NCBI RefSeq assembly: GCF_030692605.1
Contig: NZ_JAUYUD010000010.1
Location: 30,798 to 94,797, forward strand
DNA length: 64,000 nt
Reading direction: 5' to 3'
Origin: Lutibacter sp.
Lineage (GTDB): Bacteria > Bacteroidota > Bacteroidia > Flavobacteriales > Flavobacteriaceae
Within the stretch, counting starts at the first letter, position 1; each line of letters starts with the position of its first letter. Position numbers and translations under genes: made by a program. This document shows, one piece after another, positions 44,117 to 52,405 of this stretch. Below the pieces are notes generated by a model. The model made no database searches. It was given only the letters and a program-made list of their open reading frames with translations, and was not told the DNA's origin.

Positions 44117-46302
44117 TTTAATTGAATTTTTGTATTGTTATTATTTGTGCATAAAATTTGAATTGTCCTGTTATTATGTACAGTTATATTTGAATTAAAA
44201 AGTTGTTTATTTTTATATCCTTCTATTTTTGAATTCATTTCTATTTTTTGAACATTAAAAGTTACTGTTGATTCAGTATATGTCAACTTATAATTTCCTT
44301 TTAAAAAAATACCTATAGGAACTAAAAAATCTTGAATTGTAATTGTGGGAAACCTATATAATTGATGAACTGGAAATGGTGTGGTTACAATTATATCACT
44401 ACGTTCACTTACTATTACTTTATAAAATGTGCTATACATATAAAATAAAGGACTTTTTTTAGTGCCAACATAATTTAATGCCGAAAATGATTTTCCATTG
44501 TTTGAATAATACATAACTGCACCTGTAGAAATACAGTGTAATGAGGATAAATTGTAACTATCTATTACATTTTTAATTACATATACCCTTTCTTTACTTT
44601 TTTTATTGGTAATAGTTAAATTAAATTCATCGCCAGGATTCCATCTAAATGCCGATTCTAATATATCTGAAGTTGAAATATTTTGAAGTATTTCATTTTC
44701 CTTCGGAATTCCTTTTGAAGTAAACTTTAACTTTGAATCAACTAATTTTAAATACTCAAAAAGTGGATAATACATTGTTGGACTACCAATTTCTGCTGAA
44801 GATTGAACTTGAAAATGCAAATGAGGATATGGAGATCTCCCAGAGTTACCACATTTCCCAATAACTTGCCCTTCCGAAACAATATCTCCTACTTTAACTT
44901 CAACAGAACCCTTTTTTAAATGACACATTTTGGTGTATAGATACAAATCGTGTTTAATAACAACCGTGTTTCCCCAATTATGTATGGTATTAGCAATACC
45001 AATTTCGTTATCATCAATAGCGTTTAAAACTGCAACCACAGTTCCACTAGCCGGTGCAATTACAGGTTTGTCAAAACAAAAATAATCAGTTGATAAAAGT
45101 CCTTCGCCTAAAAATTCTTTTTCAGTAGTTTCATCTTTTATAACAAAATCCCAAGCATATTTAAAAAAATCTTTATGTGTATAAAAACCTTCGTGACCTT
45201 GATTTACAGTCCATTGTCCCAAAAAAGGTAATCTTATTGGATTGGTAAAAGCTGCAAACTTTTTGGCTGGCTGACTTGCATATAAATATGCATTTGTTTC
45301 TGGATTTTTTTGCTGAACCAAAGTTAAAATTGGAGGTACAGTTTGGTTAAATCGAATCTTAAAGGCGTATAATACGCTAATTATTACCAAATTAAATGGT
45401 AATGAAAAAACCGACATCTCAAAGAAACCAAATAGTTTGCTTGTTCCAACAGTAGTTATTACCAATACAGGAACTAATGCCATACTCCACAAAAATGATT
45501 GTTTTGATGGAATTAAAAAATAACCACCAATAGCAATTGCCGATAGAATAAAATTAAATCCGTAATAGGTATAATTTAAAGTTCCTTGGTACATTCCTAA
45601 ATAAGAATAAAACCAATACGCAACAAAAAAACCAACCAACGACAGTAAAAAGATTACTCTAGAATGAATTAATAAACCAATTGCAATAAGCACACCCGCT
45701 AAAATATTAAACTGAAAAAAGATAGCTCCTAATGATAAAAAATAGGTTTCAAAACCTGTATCTGCAAACAAATTATTTAAAAAATCTACCACAAAAACCA
45801 ATGTATTCCCTCCCAGTTTAAAAAACATGTTTGAAGGATATAATGCCTCTGTATTTAATGCTATGCCACCAAATGATGGAAAAGAAAATAACATAAGCCA
45901 CATACCAATTAAAAAGGGTACACTTAAAAATGGGAGGCTATATTTTGCTAAAAACCCCATCAAAAATATGGTACTAAAAAAAGCGATGGCACTACCAACA
46001 ATTATTAAAATTAAAACATCTAAACCAGGTAAAAAATAAGTACCAACACCTAAACCTACTAATAAGGAGTTAAAACTAAATAATCCTCTTTTAGATATAA
46101 TTTGAGAATACCCAAATAATTCAGCTAAAGCAACTGCTGTAGTAACTGCAATTAAACCACTCAAACCAATCCACCAATCAATAAAACTAACTAATACCAA
46201 AATACTTGCTAGAATTTTATTATCGGTAAAAAATATTTGAGCATAACTTGTTAAAACAGCTTCACCAAATAAGGCGCTTTTTATTTTTAGTTTATTTTTC
46301 AT
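44095..46302 (-). CDS. Urea-transporter-like membrane domain fused to M23 metallopeptidase
   Basis: 735 residues. Residues about 1-310 are ten or so hydrophobic helices of the urea-transporter family, including SFNSLLVGLGVGTYFLPG and a second related half (NYTYYGFNFILSAIAIGGYFL). Residues about 365-515 form a LytM/M23 domain. Its likely zinc ligands are in THKDFFKYAWDF and PHLHFQV, with GIANTIHNWGNTVVIKHD and GDIVSEGQVIGKCGNSG between. The last 200 residues are unassigned. The M23 part should lie on the periplasmic side. It starts 73 bp after the decarboxylase stop without an evident terminator. Confidence 0.85.
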   Translation of the reverse strand: MKNKLKIKSALFGEAVLTSYAQIFFTDNKILASILVLVSFIDWWIGLSGLIAVTTAVALAELFGYSQIISKRGLFSFNSLLVGLGVGTYFLPGLDVLILIIVGSAIAFFSTIFLMGFLAKYSLPFLSVPFLIGMWLMLFSFPSFGGIALNTEALYPSNMFFKLGGNTLVFVVDFLNNLFADTGFETYFLSLGAIFFQFNILAGVLIAIGLLIHSRVIFLLSLVGFFVAYWFYSYLGMYQGTLNYTYYGFNFILSAIAIGGYFLIPSKQSFLWSMALVPVLVITTVGTSKLFGFFEMSVFSLPFNLVIISVLYAFKIRFNQTVPPILTLVQQKNPETNAYLYASQPAKKFAAFTNPIRLPFLGQWTVNQGHEGFYTHKDFFKYAWDFVIKDETTEKEFLGEGLLSTDYFCFDKPVIAPASGTVVAVLNAIDDNEIGIANTIHNWGNTVVIKHDLYLYTKMCHLKKGSVEVKVGDIVSEGQVIGKCGNSGRSPYPHLHFQVQSSAEIGSPTMYYPLFEYLKLVDSKLKFTSKGIPKENEILQNISTSDILESAFRWNPGDEFNLTITNKKSKERVYVIKNVIDSYNLSSLHCISTGAVMYYSNNGKSFSALNYVGTKKSPLFYMYSTFYKVIVSERSDIIVTTPFPVHQLYRFPTITIQDFLVPIGIFLKGNYKLTYTESTVTFNVQKIEMNSKIEGYKNKQLFNSNITVHNNRTIQILCTNNNNTKIQLKWENRLV

Positions 46303-46375
46303 TCTTTAATTTACTTTTTTACAATCATAAGATTTAGTATTGTTATACTATTCTTTAACCCATTTTTGTATTTCT

Positions 46376-47728
46376 TTATTTATTTTGAAGGTGCTTAGGA
46401 ACCAATTCTTGAATACGGAAAACCTCCTTATTTTCTTCCTTTCTAATTACGTGTACTTTTCCATTTAAATCTATTAGAACAACATTAGGGCGATAAGTAA
46501 TAAACTGCATCCACTGTGTCATTGTGTACGCTCCTACTCTTTTAATTACAAATCTATCTCCTTTGTTTAGCAATGGAAAATCAATATTATTTCTTACAAC
46601 ATCAATATTCATACATAAAGGTCCGTATATGGTGGTTGGTTCAGACTGGAAACTTGTTTCTTGCACAGGGAAAATCTCATAATCGTACCAAAAAGCGGTA
46701 AACAATAAATTTATACCAGAGTCAATTACCATAGCTCTTCTACCATCTGCCAAACGTTTATTTGCCAAAACTGATCCTGCAAGCCAACCAGCCTCATCTA
46801 TTAAAGCTCTACCAGTTTCTAAAATAAGTGTTGGCGTTTCATTATTAGGAAAATTAACAGAAGTCATAGCGGTAGTAATGGCATGTGCATAATCATCAAA
46901 ACTTGGAGTAGTATCTGTAGCAGGCATATAGGCACCTTGTAATGTGTTTTGTGAAGCAAAACCACCTCCAACATCAATATAACTTATGCTTTTTTGAAAA
47001 CGATCAAATGTTTTATTTGCTAAAGCGGCTAATTTTTCAATAGCTATTGAATAGGCTTTAGACATGGTAATATAAGTTCCAATATGAATATGTAAACCTA
47101 TTAAATCTATTCCACCATCCGTTAAAATTCTATTGATGGCATTCCATGCTTCACCATTTTCATAATTAAAACCGAATCGATCCCATTGTGGTATAATTCC
47201 TGTATCCATATTAACTCTAATTGCTACCTGTGGACGCTCCTTTAATTTTGGTAGTATTTCAATAATTGTATATAATTCATCAAAATGATCTATATGTATC
47301 AGTGATTTATTGTTGATTGCTCTAGTTAAATCTGCATCACTTTTATCTGGACCGTTAAAAATAATTTTTGAACCTGAAACGTTGTTATCTAATGCTTTTT
47401 CATATTCAAACCCTGAAACTACTTCAGCCCAAGACCCTTCTTGATGAAAAATACGACACACTGCATCTAAATAATTTGTTTTATAAGACCATGCAAACTG
47501 AACTTTTGGATAGCGAGTTGAAAAAGCACAATAGGCAGTTTTATAAGTTTCTCTTATCGTTTTTTCAGAAATAATAAATACAGGCGAACCATATTCATCA
47601 ATAATATCGTTAATAGCAACATTATCAATAGTTTCTACAGGACGTAATCTTTTTAAACTTCCAAATTTATTTGGAATTCCTTCAACTACTTTTCTTAAAA
47701 TCGGACGTTCATAAATTTTTTTACTCAT
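46376..47728 (-). CDS. PLP-dependent fold-III decarboxylase (DapDC/BtrK-like)
   Basis: 450 residues of the alanine-racemase-fold decarboxylase family. PLP-lysine Lys83 in FAWSYKTNYLDAV; barrel motifs IRVNMDTG, GLHIHIGTYI, YIDVGGGFAS and ETGRALIDEAG; C-terminal YGPLCMNIDVV containing the cysteine and aspartate that bind the substrate amine. Divergent from housekeeping lysA in length and N-terminus. Related enzymes decarboxylate carrier-bound amino acids (BtrK in butirosin). It follows the ATP-grasp gene by 11 bp. The substrate is unknown; ordinary diaminopimelate decarboxylase remains possible but less likely in this context. Confidence 0.82.
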   Translation of the reverse strand: MSKKIYERPILRKVVEGIPNKFGSLKRLRPVETIDNVAINDIIDEYGSPVFIISEKTIRETYKTAYCAFSTRYPKVQFAWSYKTNYLDAVCRIFHQEGSWAEVVSGFEYEKALDNNVSGSKIIFNGPDKSDADLTRAINNKSLIHIDHFDELYTIIEILPKLKERPQVAIRVNMDTGIIPQWDRFGFNYENGEAWNAINRILTDGGIDLIGLHIHIGTYITMSKAYSIAIEKLAALANKTFDRFQKSISYIDVGGGFASQNTLQGAYMPATDTTPSFDDYAHAITTAMTSVNFPNNETPTLILETGRALIDEAGWLAGSVLANKRLADGRRAMVIDSGINLLFTAFWYDYEIFPVQETSFQSEPTTIYGPLCMNIDVVRNNIDFPLLNKGDRFVIKRVGAYTMTQWMQFITYRPNVVLIDLNGKVHVIRKEENKEVFRIQELVPKHLQNK

Positions 47729-47739
47729 TTTTTTATATT

Positions 47740-48783
47740 CTAAAGTTCACCAAAAATTATTATTTTCTCAAAATCTGCTATATCACCTATTAAATCCCAT
47801 GAATAACGAATAAACATTTTTCCAAATTCATATTTAGTAACAGGATCTACTTTTTCACCCAATGCCAAACGACATAGCATTTCAGGAATATTTTGTCCTG
47901 CACCAACCGCTAAATATACCCAAGCAGGTATTCGTGGATTTATTTCTATTAAATGATATTCTCCATCATCTGTTTTAATCATTTCCAATTCCATTCCTCC
48001 ACGCCATTTTGTTTGTTTAATAATATGATGTGTTATTTCTAACAAACGTTCATCATTTAATGTAATTCCACCCCAAGCCTTCCCTTTATCGGTAATATAT
48101 TGTTTACGCATTGGCACAGCAGCAACCGTATTTCCTTCGCCATCACCTAAAGCAATAACGTTCACTTCTGTACCGTGTATGGCTTGTTGCACAACAACTG
48201 GCAATCCCCATTTTGCACTTAATTTATTAAAATAATAAACAGCTTGACTTTGATTTGATACCTTAAAAGCTTCATAATATTTACCTTTAATAAAATATGG
48301 ATACGATAGTGGTTTGGGTAAATTTGCCAACTCATTACTGTTCATAATAGCTTTACTTTCTGGAACTGTGATTCCGTATTTTTTAGCATATTCAGGTAAA
48401 TTATCTTTATGGCGTTCTTCAAACTGTTCCATCGTTGGTAAGAAAGTATGAATACCCATTTCTAATAATTTTGTACTATATTTAATAAAAAGGTATAACT
48501 CCGAATCGAAATTAGGAATAATAATATCAATTTTTTCCTTTTCTTGAATATATTCCAACCGTTCTAAAAAAGCTTCGCTTCCTGTTGAAGGAAATGGCAT
48601 TAAATACGTTTTATCTACCAAACCGGGCATATAAATTCCAGGTTCTAAATTTTCATAGGCAAGTCCAATTATTCTGGCATTTAAATTTGAATCTTTTATA
48701 CCTCTAATAACAGGAACTCCAGGTCCTGGACTGTCAATATTATTAAGACCTGTAATAGCAATGGTTAATTTTTTCTTTTCCAT
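47740..48783 (-). CDS. ATP-grasp ligase
   Basis: 347 residues. Rossmann-like N-terminus (KKKLTIAITGLNNIDSPGPGVPVIRGIKD), then an ATP-grasp domain at about 110-310. It includes YPYFIKGKYYEAFKV (ATP lysine), VVVQQAIHGTEVNVIALGDGEG, and the magnesium site GGMELEMIKTDDGEYHLIEINPRIPAW. These enzymes make carboxylate-amine (or thiol) bonds through an acyl phosphate. The carbamoyl-phosphate-synthase-type arrangement resembles biosynthetic peptide or amino-acid ligases. It sits 3 bp after the PqqD-like gene and 11 bp before the decarboxylase, so all three surely act together. Confidence 0.85.
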   Translation of the reverse strand: MEKKKLTIAITGLNNIDSPGPGVPVIRGIKDSNLNARIIGLAYENLEPGIYMPGLVDKTYLMPFPSTGSEAFLERLEYIQEKEKIDIIIPNFDSELYLFIKYSTKLLEMGIHTFLPTMEQFEERHKDNLPEYAKKYGITVPESKAIMNSNELANLPKPLSYPYFIKGKYYEAFKVSNQSQAVYYFNKLSAKWGLPVVVQQAIHGTEVNVIALGDGEGNTVAAVPMRKQYITDKGKAWGGITLNDERLLEITHHIIKQTKWRGGMELEMIKTDDGEYHLIEINPRIPAWVYLAVGAGQNIPEMLCRLALGEKVDPVTKYEFGKMFIRYSWDLIGDIADFEKIIIFGEL

Positions 48784-48786
48784 AAC

Positions 48787-49026
48787 TTAGTCTATCATAT
48801 TTTCTTTTTTCAAAAAATCGAGAAACTCATACATATCTCTTCCAGCAGTTACATTGTCTACATCAAAATCCTGCATTATGGCATTTATAATTTCTTCTCC
48901 AGATTTATTTTCTTTAAGAAATTGAATTATAAATAGCCCTAATTCGTTAGTTGTAAAAGATTCTCCTGTTGAAGGTTTGAAGATGAATCCGTTGTCGCTT
49001 ATTGCAAGCGAATTTAATTTACTCAT
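48787..49026 (-). CDS. PqqD-like peptide-binding (RRE-type) protein
   Basis: 79 residues. The pattern LNSLAISDNGFIFKPSTGESFTTNELGLFIIQFLKENKSGEEIINAIMQDFDVD fits the winged-helix PqqD/RiPP-recognition fold: three strands, then helices. PqqD proteins present a substrate peptide to modifying enzymes. A carrier protein was considered, but there is no DSL phosphopantetheine site. First gene of a tight cluster with an ATP-grasp enzyme and a decarboxylase. No precursor peptide gene was found in the 532 bp upstream. Confidence 0.72.
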   Translation of the reverse strand: MSKLNSLAISDNGFIFKPSTGESFTTNELGLFIIQFLKENKSGEEIINAIMQDFDVDNVTAGRDMYEFLDFLKKENMID

Positions 49027-49558
49027 ATCTCTATATTTTTTTTATTTAATAAATCCCATTTTACTAATTTCGTGTTTAATTTTCACAATTAGAGCCACTT
49101 ATGTTACCCATTATTTAGCCACATTCATCCAGAAAATACATTTATAATATTTTTAACTTACTGAATTAAAGCATTTTAAAATATTAGATCCATAAAAGGA
49201 ATAGTACTTAGACTGTCCTTTTTGAAAAAGGTTTAAACAATATAATTTCAGCATTTTTTAAGATAAACTTTTTTTAAAAAAATAGAAAAAATATTGATAA
49301 AAAAATGGTTGTGACAGAAAATTAACGTTTACCTAAAACGATGAAAATTATTGGTCAGATTTAATTTAATTAAAATAAATAAAAACGAATTTGTTAAATA
49401 TAATTCTACCCCCCATTTAAATTATGTGTTTTCAAAAATTTTTAATAATTACACTATTGGTTTGCGTTAAGGATAGAACGGTTTGTTTGAGCTTTTTGGT
49501 TATTTTTATAAAAAAAAGCGAGTAGTGATAGCCTTACCCGAAGTGTAACGTCCAAATA
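49027..49558. other. 532-bp intergenic region upstream of the PqqD-like gene
   Basis: Very A/T-rich. No confident promoter box. The minus strand has only tiny frames: 11 residues (MGNISGSNCEN) at 49076-49111 and 8 residues (MYFLDECG) further upstream. At about 49455-49556 a G/C-richer segment contains GCGTTAAGGATAGAACGG and AGCGAGTAGTGATAGCC, which resembles an intergenic element recurrent in flavobacteria. No coding gene supported. Confidence 0.5.
49455..49556. repeat. Possible conserved flavobacterial intergenic element
   Basis: Boundaries GCGTTAAGGATAGAACGG and CCCGAAGTGTAACGTCC, with GAGCTTTTT...AAAAAAGCGAGTAGTGATAGCC inside. The inner part can pair GCTTTTT/AAAAAGC and the ends share GCGTTA/TAACG. 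The pattern is familiar from flavobacterial intergenic regions; its nature (repeat or structured RNA) is unknown. Confidence 0.4.
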
Positions 49559-49972
49559 TTATATAAAACTTTCTATAGCTAACTCGTAACTTTTCAGTCC
49601 AAAACCAGCAATCACTCCTTTTGCATTAGGAGCTATATATGAAATATGCCTAAAATCTTCACGAGCATGCACATTAGAAATATGAACTTCTATAACGGGA
49701 GTTTCTATTCCTTTAATGGCATCGCCAATGGCAATGGATGTATGGGTATAAGCACCTGCATTTAAAATAATTCCATCAAATGAAAATCCAACTTCGTGTA
49801 ATTTATTAATTATCTCGCCTTCGATATTACTCTGAAAATATTCCAATTCTATTTTTGAATATTTCTTATGAAGCGTGGTAAAAAAAGTTTCAAAAGATAG
49901 GTTACCGTAAACCTCTGGTTCTCTTTTACCAAGTAAATTTAGATTGGGACCGTTTAAAATTAGAATTTTCAT
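49559..49972 (-). CDS. aroQ: Type II 3-dehydroquinate dehydratase
   Basis: 137 residues; dehydrates 3-dehydroquinate in the shikimate pathway. MKILILNGPNLNLLGKREPEVYG is the family N-terminus with the catalytic tyrosine, FFQSNIEGEIINKLHE-type helix, GIILNAGAYTHTSIAI, and VEVHISNVHAREDFRH with the catalytic histidine. Divergent from xerD with a 44-bp gap. Confidence 0.97.
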   Translation of the reverse strand: MKILILNGPNLNLLGKREPEVYGNLSFETFFTTLHKKYSKIELEYFQSNIEGEIINKLHEVGFSFDGIILNAGAYTHTSIAIGDAIKGIETPVIEVHISNVHAREDFRHISYIAPNAKGVIAGFGLKSYELAIESFI

Positions 49973-50016
49973 TTTAGAATAATTTATGTGTAAATATATT
50001 ACTTATTTTTACCATT

Positions 50017-50913
50017 ATGAAATGGCTACAAGCATTACAAGATTACCAGTTTTATTTGAAAATTGAAAAAGGATTGGCTAAAAATTCTATTGTGAGCTAT
50101 TTGCACGATGTAAAAAAATTAATTAACTATCTTGAAGAACATCAATTAGTAGTTAGCCCCATTAATATTGATAAAGAACAAGTTCAAGAATTTATTTACA
50201 CTATTTCAAAAACAATAAATCCGAGGTCTCAAGCTCGTTTAATTTCTGGATTACGAAATTTTTTCGATTATTTAATTTTTGAAGATTACAGAAAGGAAAA
50301 TCCGACCGATTTAATTGAAACTCCAAAAATTGGTAGAAAATTGCCAGATACCTTAGCTTTAGAAGAAATAGATCGTTTAATTAATGCTATTGATTTAAGT
50401 GAACCTCAAGGAGAAAGAAACAGAACAATGATTGAAACCCTTTATAGTTGTGGGTTGCGTGTTTCTGAATTGGTCGATTTAAAATTGTCAGATTTATTTT
50501 TTGATGAAGGTTTTATTAAAGTTACAGGAAAAGGAAATAAACAACGATTTATTCCTATTAATGAACAAACTCAAAAATTTATTGATCTATATATTAACGG
50601 AATACGAAATCATGTTGCCATTAAAAAAGGTTTTGAAGACACCGTTTTTTTAAATAGGCGAGGTAAAAATTTAAGCAGAGTTATGATTTTTACCATTATC
50701 ACCAATTTGGCAGAAAAAATAGGATTAAAAAAGAAAATAAGTCCTCATACGTTTAGACATTCTTTTGCAACACATTTATTAGAACGAGGAGCCGATTTAA
50801 GAGCCATTCAACAAATGCTTGGTCACGAAAGCATTACCACTACTGAAATTTATATGCATTTAGATAGGCGTTTTTTAAAAGAAGTTGTCAATAAATTTCA
50901 TCCAAGAAAATAG
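50017..50913 (+). CDS. xerD: Tyrosine recombinase XerD
   Basis: 298 residues; chromosome-dimer resolution recombinase. N-terminal SAM-like DNA-binding domain (1-100). The catalytic domain has the set RHRHY: Arg in SCGLRVSELVDL, Lys in TGKGNKQR, HTFRHSFATHLLE, LGHESITTTEIYMHLD with Tyr as nucleophile. Length and motif spacing are those of housekeeping XerC/D rather than phage integrases. Divergent from aroQ; no attachment site or cargo nearby. Confidence 0.93.
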   Translation: MKWLQALQDYQFYLKIEKGLAKNSIVSYLHDVKKLINYLEEHQLVVSPINIDKEQVQEFIYTISKTINPRSQARLISGLRNFFDYLIFEDYRKENPTDLIETPKIGRKLPDTLALEEIDRLINAIDLSEPQGERNRTMIETLYSCGLRVSELVDLKLSDLFFDEGFIKVTGKGNKQRFIPINEQTQKFIDLYINGIRNHVAIKKGFEDTVFLNRRGKNLSRVMIFTIITNLAEKIGLKKKISPHTFRHSFATHLLERGADLRAIQQMLGHESITTTEIYMHLDRRFLKEVVNKFHPRK

Positions 50914-50914
50914 G

Positions 50915-51589
50915 CTAGTCTATAATTGAAACTCCATTTAAATCGGTGGTTAATACGTCACTCATATAATTAAAATAAGGACGCATAGCTTTATAACTTT
51001 CATTAATTTCTTCTAAAAAATTAGGATTTAAAACTTCATCATCGGTAAAATTACGAACAACAATAAATTGTTTCATTCTAATCAAATCTAAATCTGGATG
51101 TTCTTTATCAAATCCCCTAGGAGCTGTTTTTAAAGAGTCACCTTCAAGCTTTCCAAAGTGTTTTACAAAAATTTTATTATTTATAATTGCTCTTATTTCC
51201 GTTGAATCTGTTTCAAATTCTTTTCGAATTCTTAATAAATCATCTTTATTGGGTTCCCAAAAACCACCTGCTAAAAAACTTTCACCTGAGCGAATTCTTA
51301 AATAATAACCACCGCGTAATTTTTTAGTTGCTCTTGAAAATGAACCTGCAAAATGAGGTTTATAAGGTGTTTTATCTAATGAAAAACGAACATCACGATA
51401 AATTCTAAATAACTTAAATTGGTCAATATCATCATGTGTTTTCAACTTTTGCATCAGGGCACTGTAGAACTCTTTCGCTTTCTTTTGCTCTAGCTGAAAT
51501 TCGGGTTTATGTTCATTAAACCAATCTCTATTATTGTTTTCTTTTAAAGCTGATAAAAAGTCTAATGTAGTTTTTGAAATTGAAGTCAT
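50915..51589 (-). CDS. DUF2461 (TIGR02453) family protein
   Basis: 224 residues, full length. Motifs: FLSALKENNNRDWFNEHKPEF, FRIYRDVRFSLDKTPYKPHFAGSF, GGYYLRIRSGESFLAGGFWEP and KEHPDLDLIRMKQFIV. A widespread protein of unknown function. Convergent with xerD, with only one base between the stop codons. Confidence 0.9.
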   Translation of the reverse strand: MTSISKTTLDFLSALKENNNRDWFNEHKPEFQLEQKKAKEFYSALMQKLKTHDDIDQFKLFRIYRDVRFSLDKTPYKPHFAGSFSRATKKLRGGYYLRIRSGESFLAGGFWEPNKDDLLRIRKEFETDSTEIRAIINNKIFVKHFGKLEGDSLKTAPRGFDKEHPDLDLIRMKQFIVVRNFTDDEVLNPNFLEEINESYKAMRPYFNYMSDVLTTDLNGVSIID

Positions 51590-51642
51590 TTTTTAGTTTT
51601 TAGAAATTGAAGATACAAAAATAATTAAATCTACTTTCCTTA

Positions 51643-51717
51643 GTCATGCTGAACTTGATTCAGCATCTCATACATCTATTTTATATTGATGAGACCCTGA
51701 ATCAAGTTCAGGGTGAC
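51643..51717. repeat. Imperfect palindromic interspersed repeat
   Basis: GTCATGCTGAACTTGATTCA at the left is mirrored by TGAATCAAGTTCAGGGTGAC at the right, with ATCTCAT/ATGAGAC completing the arms and an A/T loop. It lies 6 bp beyond the hisIE stop and could also form a hairpin at the end of the his transcript. A half-copy is at 57063-57092. Confidence 0.8.
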
Positions 51718-51723
51718 GTAATG

Positions 51724-52323
51724 CTATTTATGTCTTCCTTCTAAAATCTTTACAATATCCTGCAACGCAAATCCTTTTGCTTGTAATAAAATCAAATAAT
51801 GAAATAACAAATCTGCTCCTTCATTTAAGAATAAATCGTCATTATTATCTTTGGCTTCAATTACAATTTCTATAGCTTCTTCCCCTACTTTTTGAGCAAT
51901 TTTATTAATCCCTTTTTCAAATAACGAAGCAACATAACTTTTTTCTGAATTCCCAACTTCTCTCCTACTTTTAATTACATTTTCCAGTTCCGACAAAAAC
52001 CCAAAAGACTGCCTATTTGTTTCATTCCAACATGTATCTGAACCTGTATGACAGGTTGGACCAACTGGATTTACTTGAATTAACAAGGTATCATTATCAC
52101 AATCGTTTTTAATTGAAACTACATTTAAAAAATTACCGCTTTCTTCACCTTTTGTCCACAATCTATTTTTAGTTCGGCTAAAAAAAGTAACTTTATTTGT
52201 TTCCTTAGTTTTAGTAAATGCTTCAGCATTCATATAGCCTAACATTAGTACTTTATTGGTTTTTACATCTTGAATGATAGCTGGTATTAAACCGTTGTTA
52301 TTTTTATTAAAATCTATGTTCAT
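51724..52323 (-). CDS. hisIE: Bifunctional phosphoribosyl-AMP cyclohydrolase/phosphoribosyl-ATP pyrophosphatase
   Basis: 199 residues carrying histidine steps 2 and 3. HisI part (1-105): NGLIPAIIQDVKTNKVLMLGYMNAEA, LWTKGEESGN, and zinc-binding NPVGPTCHTGSDTCW. HisE part (about 108-199): YVASLFEKGINKIAQKVGEEAIEIVIEAKD and EGADLLFHYLILL, a MazG-like helical fold. Last gene of the operon. Confidence 0.97.
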   Translation of the reverse strand: MNIDFNKNNNGLIPAIIQDVKTNKVLMLGYMNAEAFTKTKETNKVTFFSRTKNRLWTKGEESGNFLNVVSIKNDCDNDTLLIQVNPVGPTCHTGSDTCWNETNRQSFGFLSELENVIKSRREVGNSEKSYVASLFEKGINKIAQKVGEEAIEIVIEAKDNNDDLFLNEGADLLFHYLILLQAKGFALQDIVKILEGRHK

Positions 52324-52405
52324 AATTGTATGTTTTATGGTGATTGAGTGGAGTTGAAATCATAATTAATGTTTGCGCTTCGGCTCCACTCAGCGATCAG
52401 TAAAT

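Noticed and set aside
48787..49026. Acyl carrier protein
   Set aside because: No DSL serine motif for phosphopantetheine; strand-helix pattern fits PqqD better.
49076..49111. 11-codon frame MGNISGSNCEN as a RiPP precursor
   Set aside because: Too short for a leader plus core and no ribosome-binding or promoter support; kept only as a question under findings.
50017..50913. XerD as the integrase of a genomic island
   Set aside because: Housekeeping-type length and motifs, neighbours aroQ and DUF2461, no attachment repeats.
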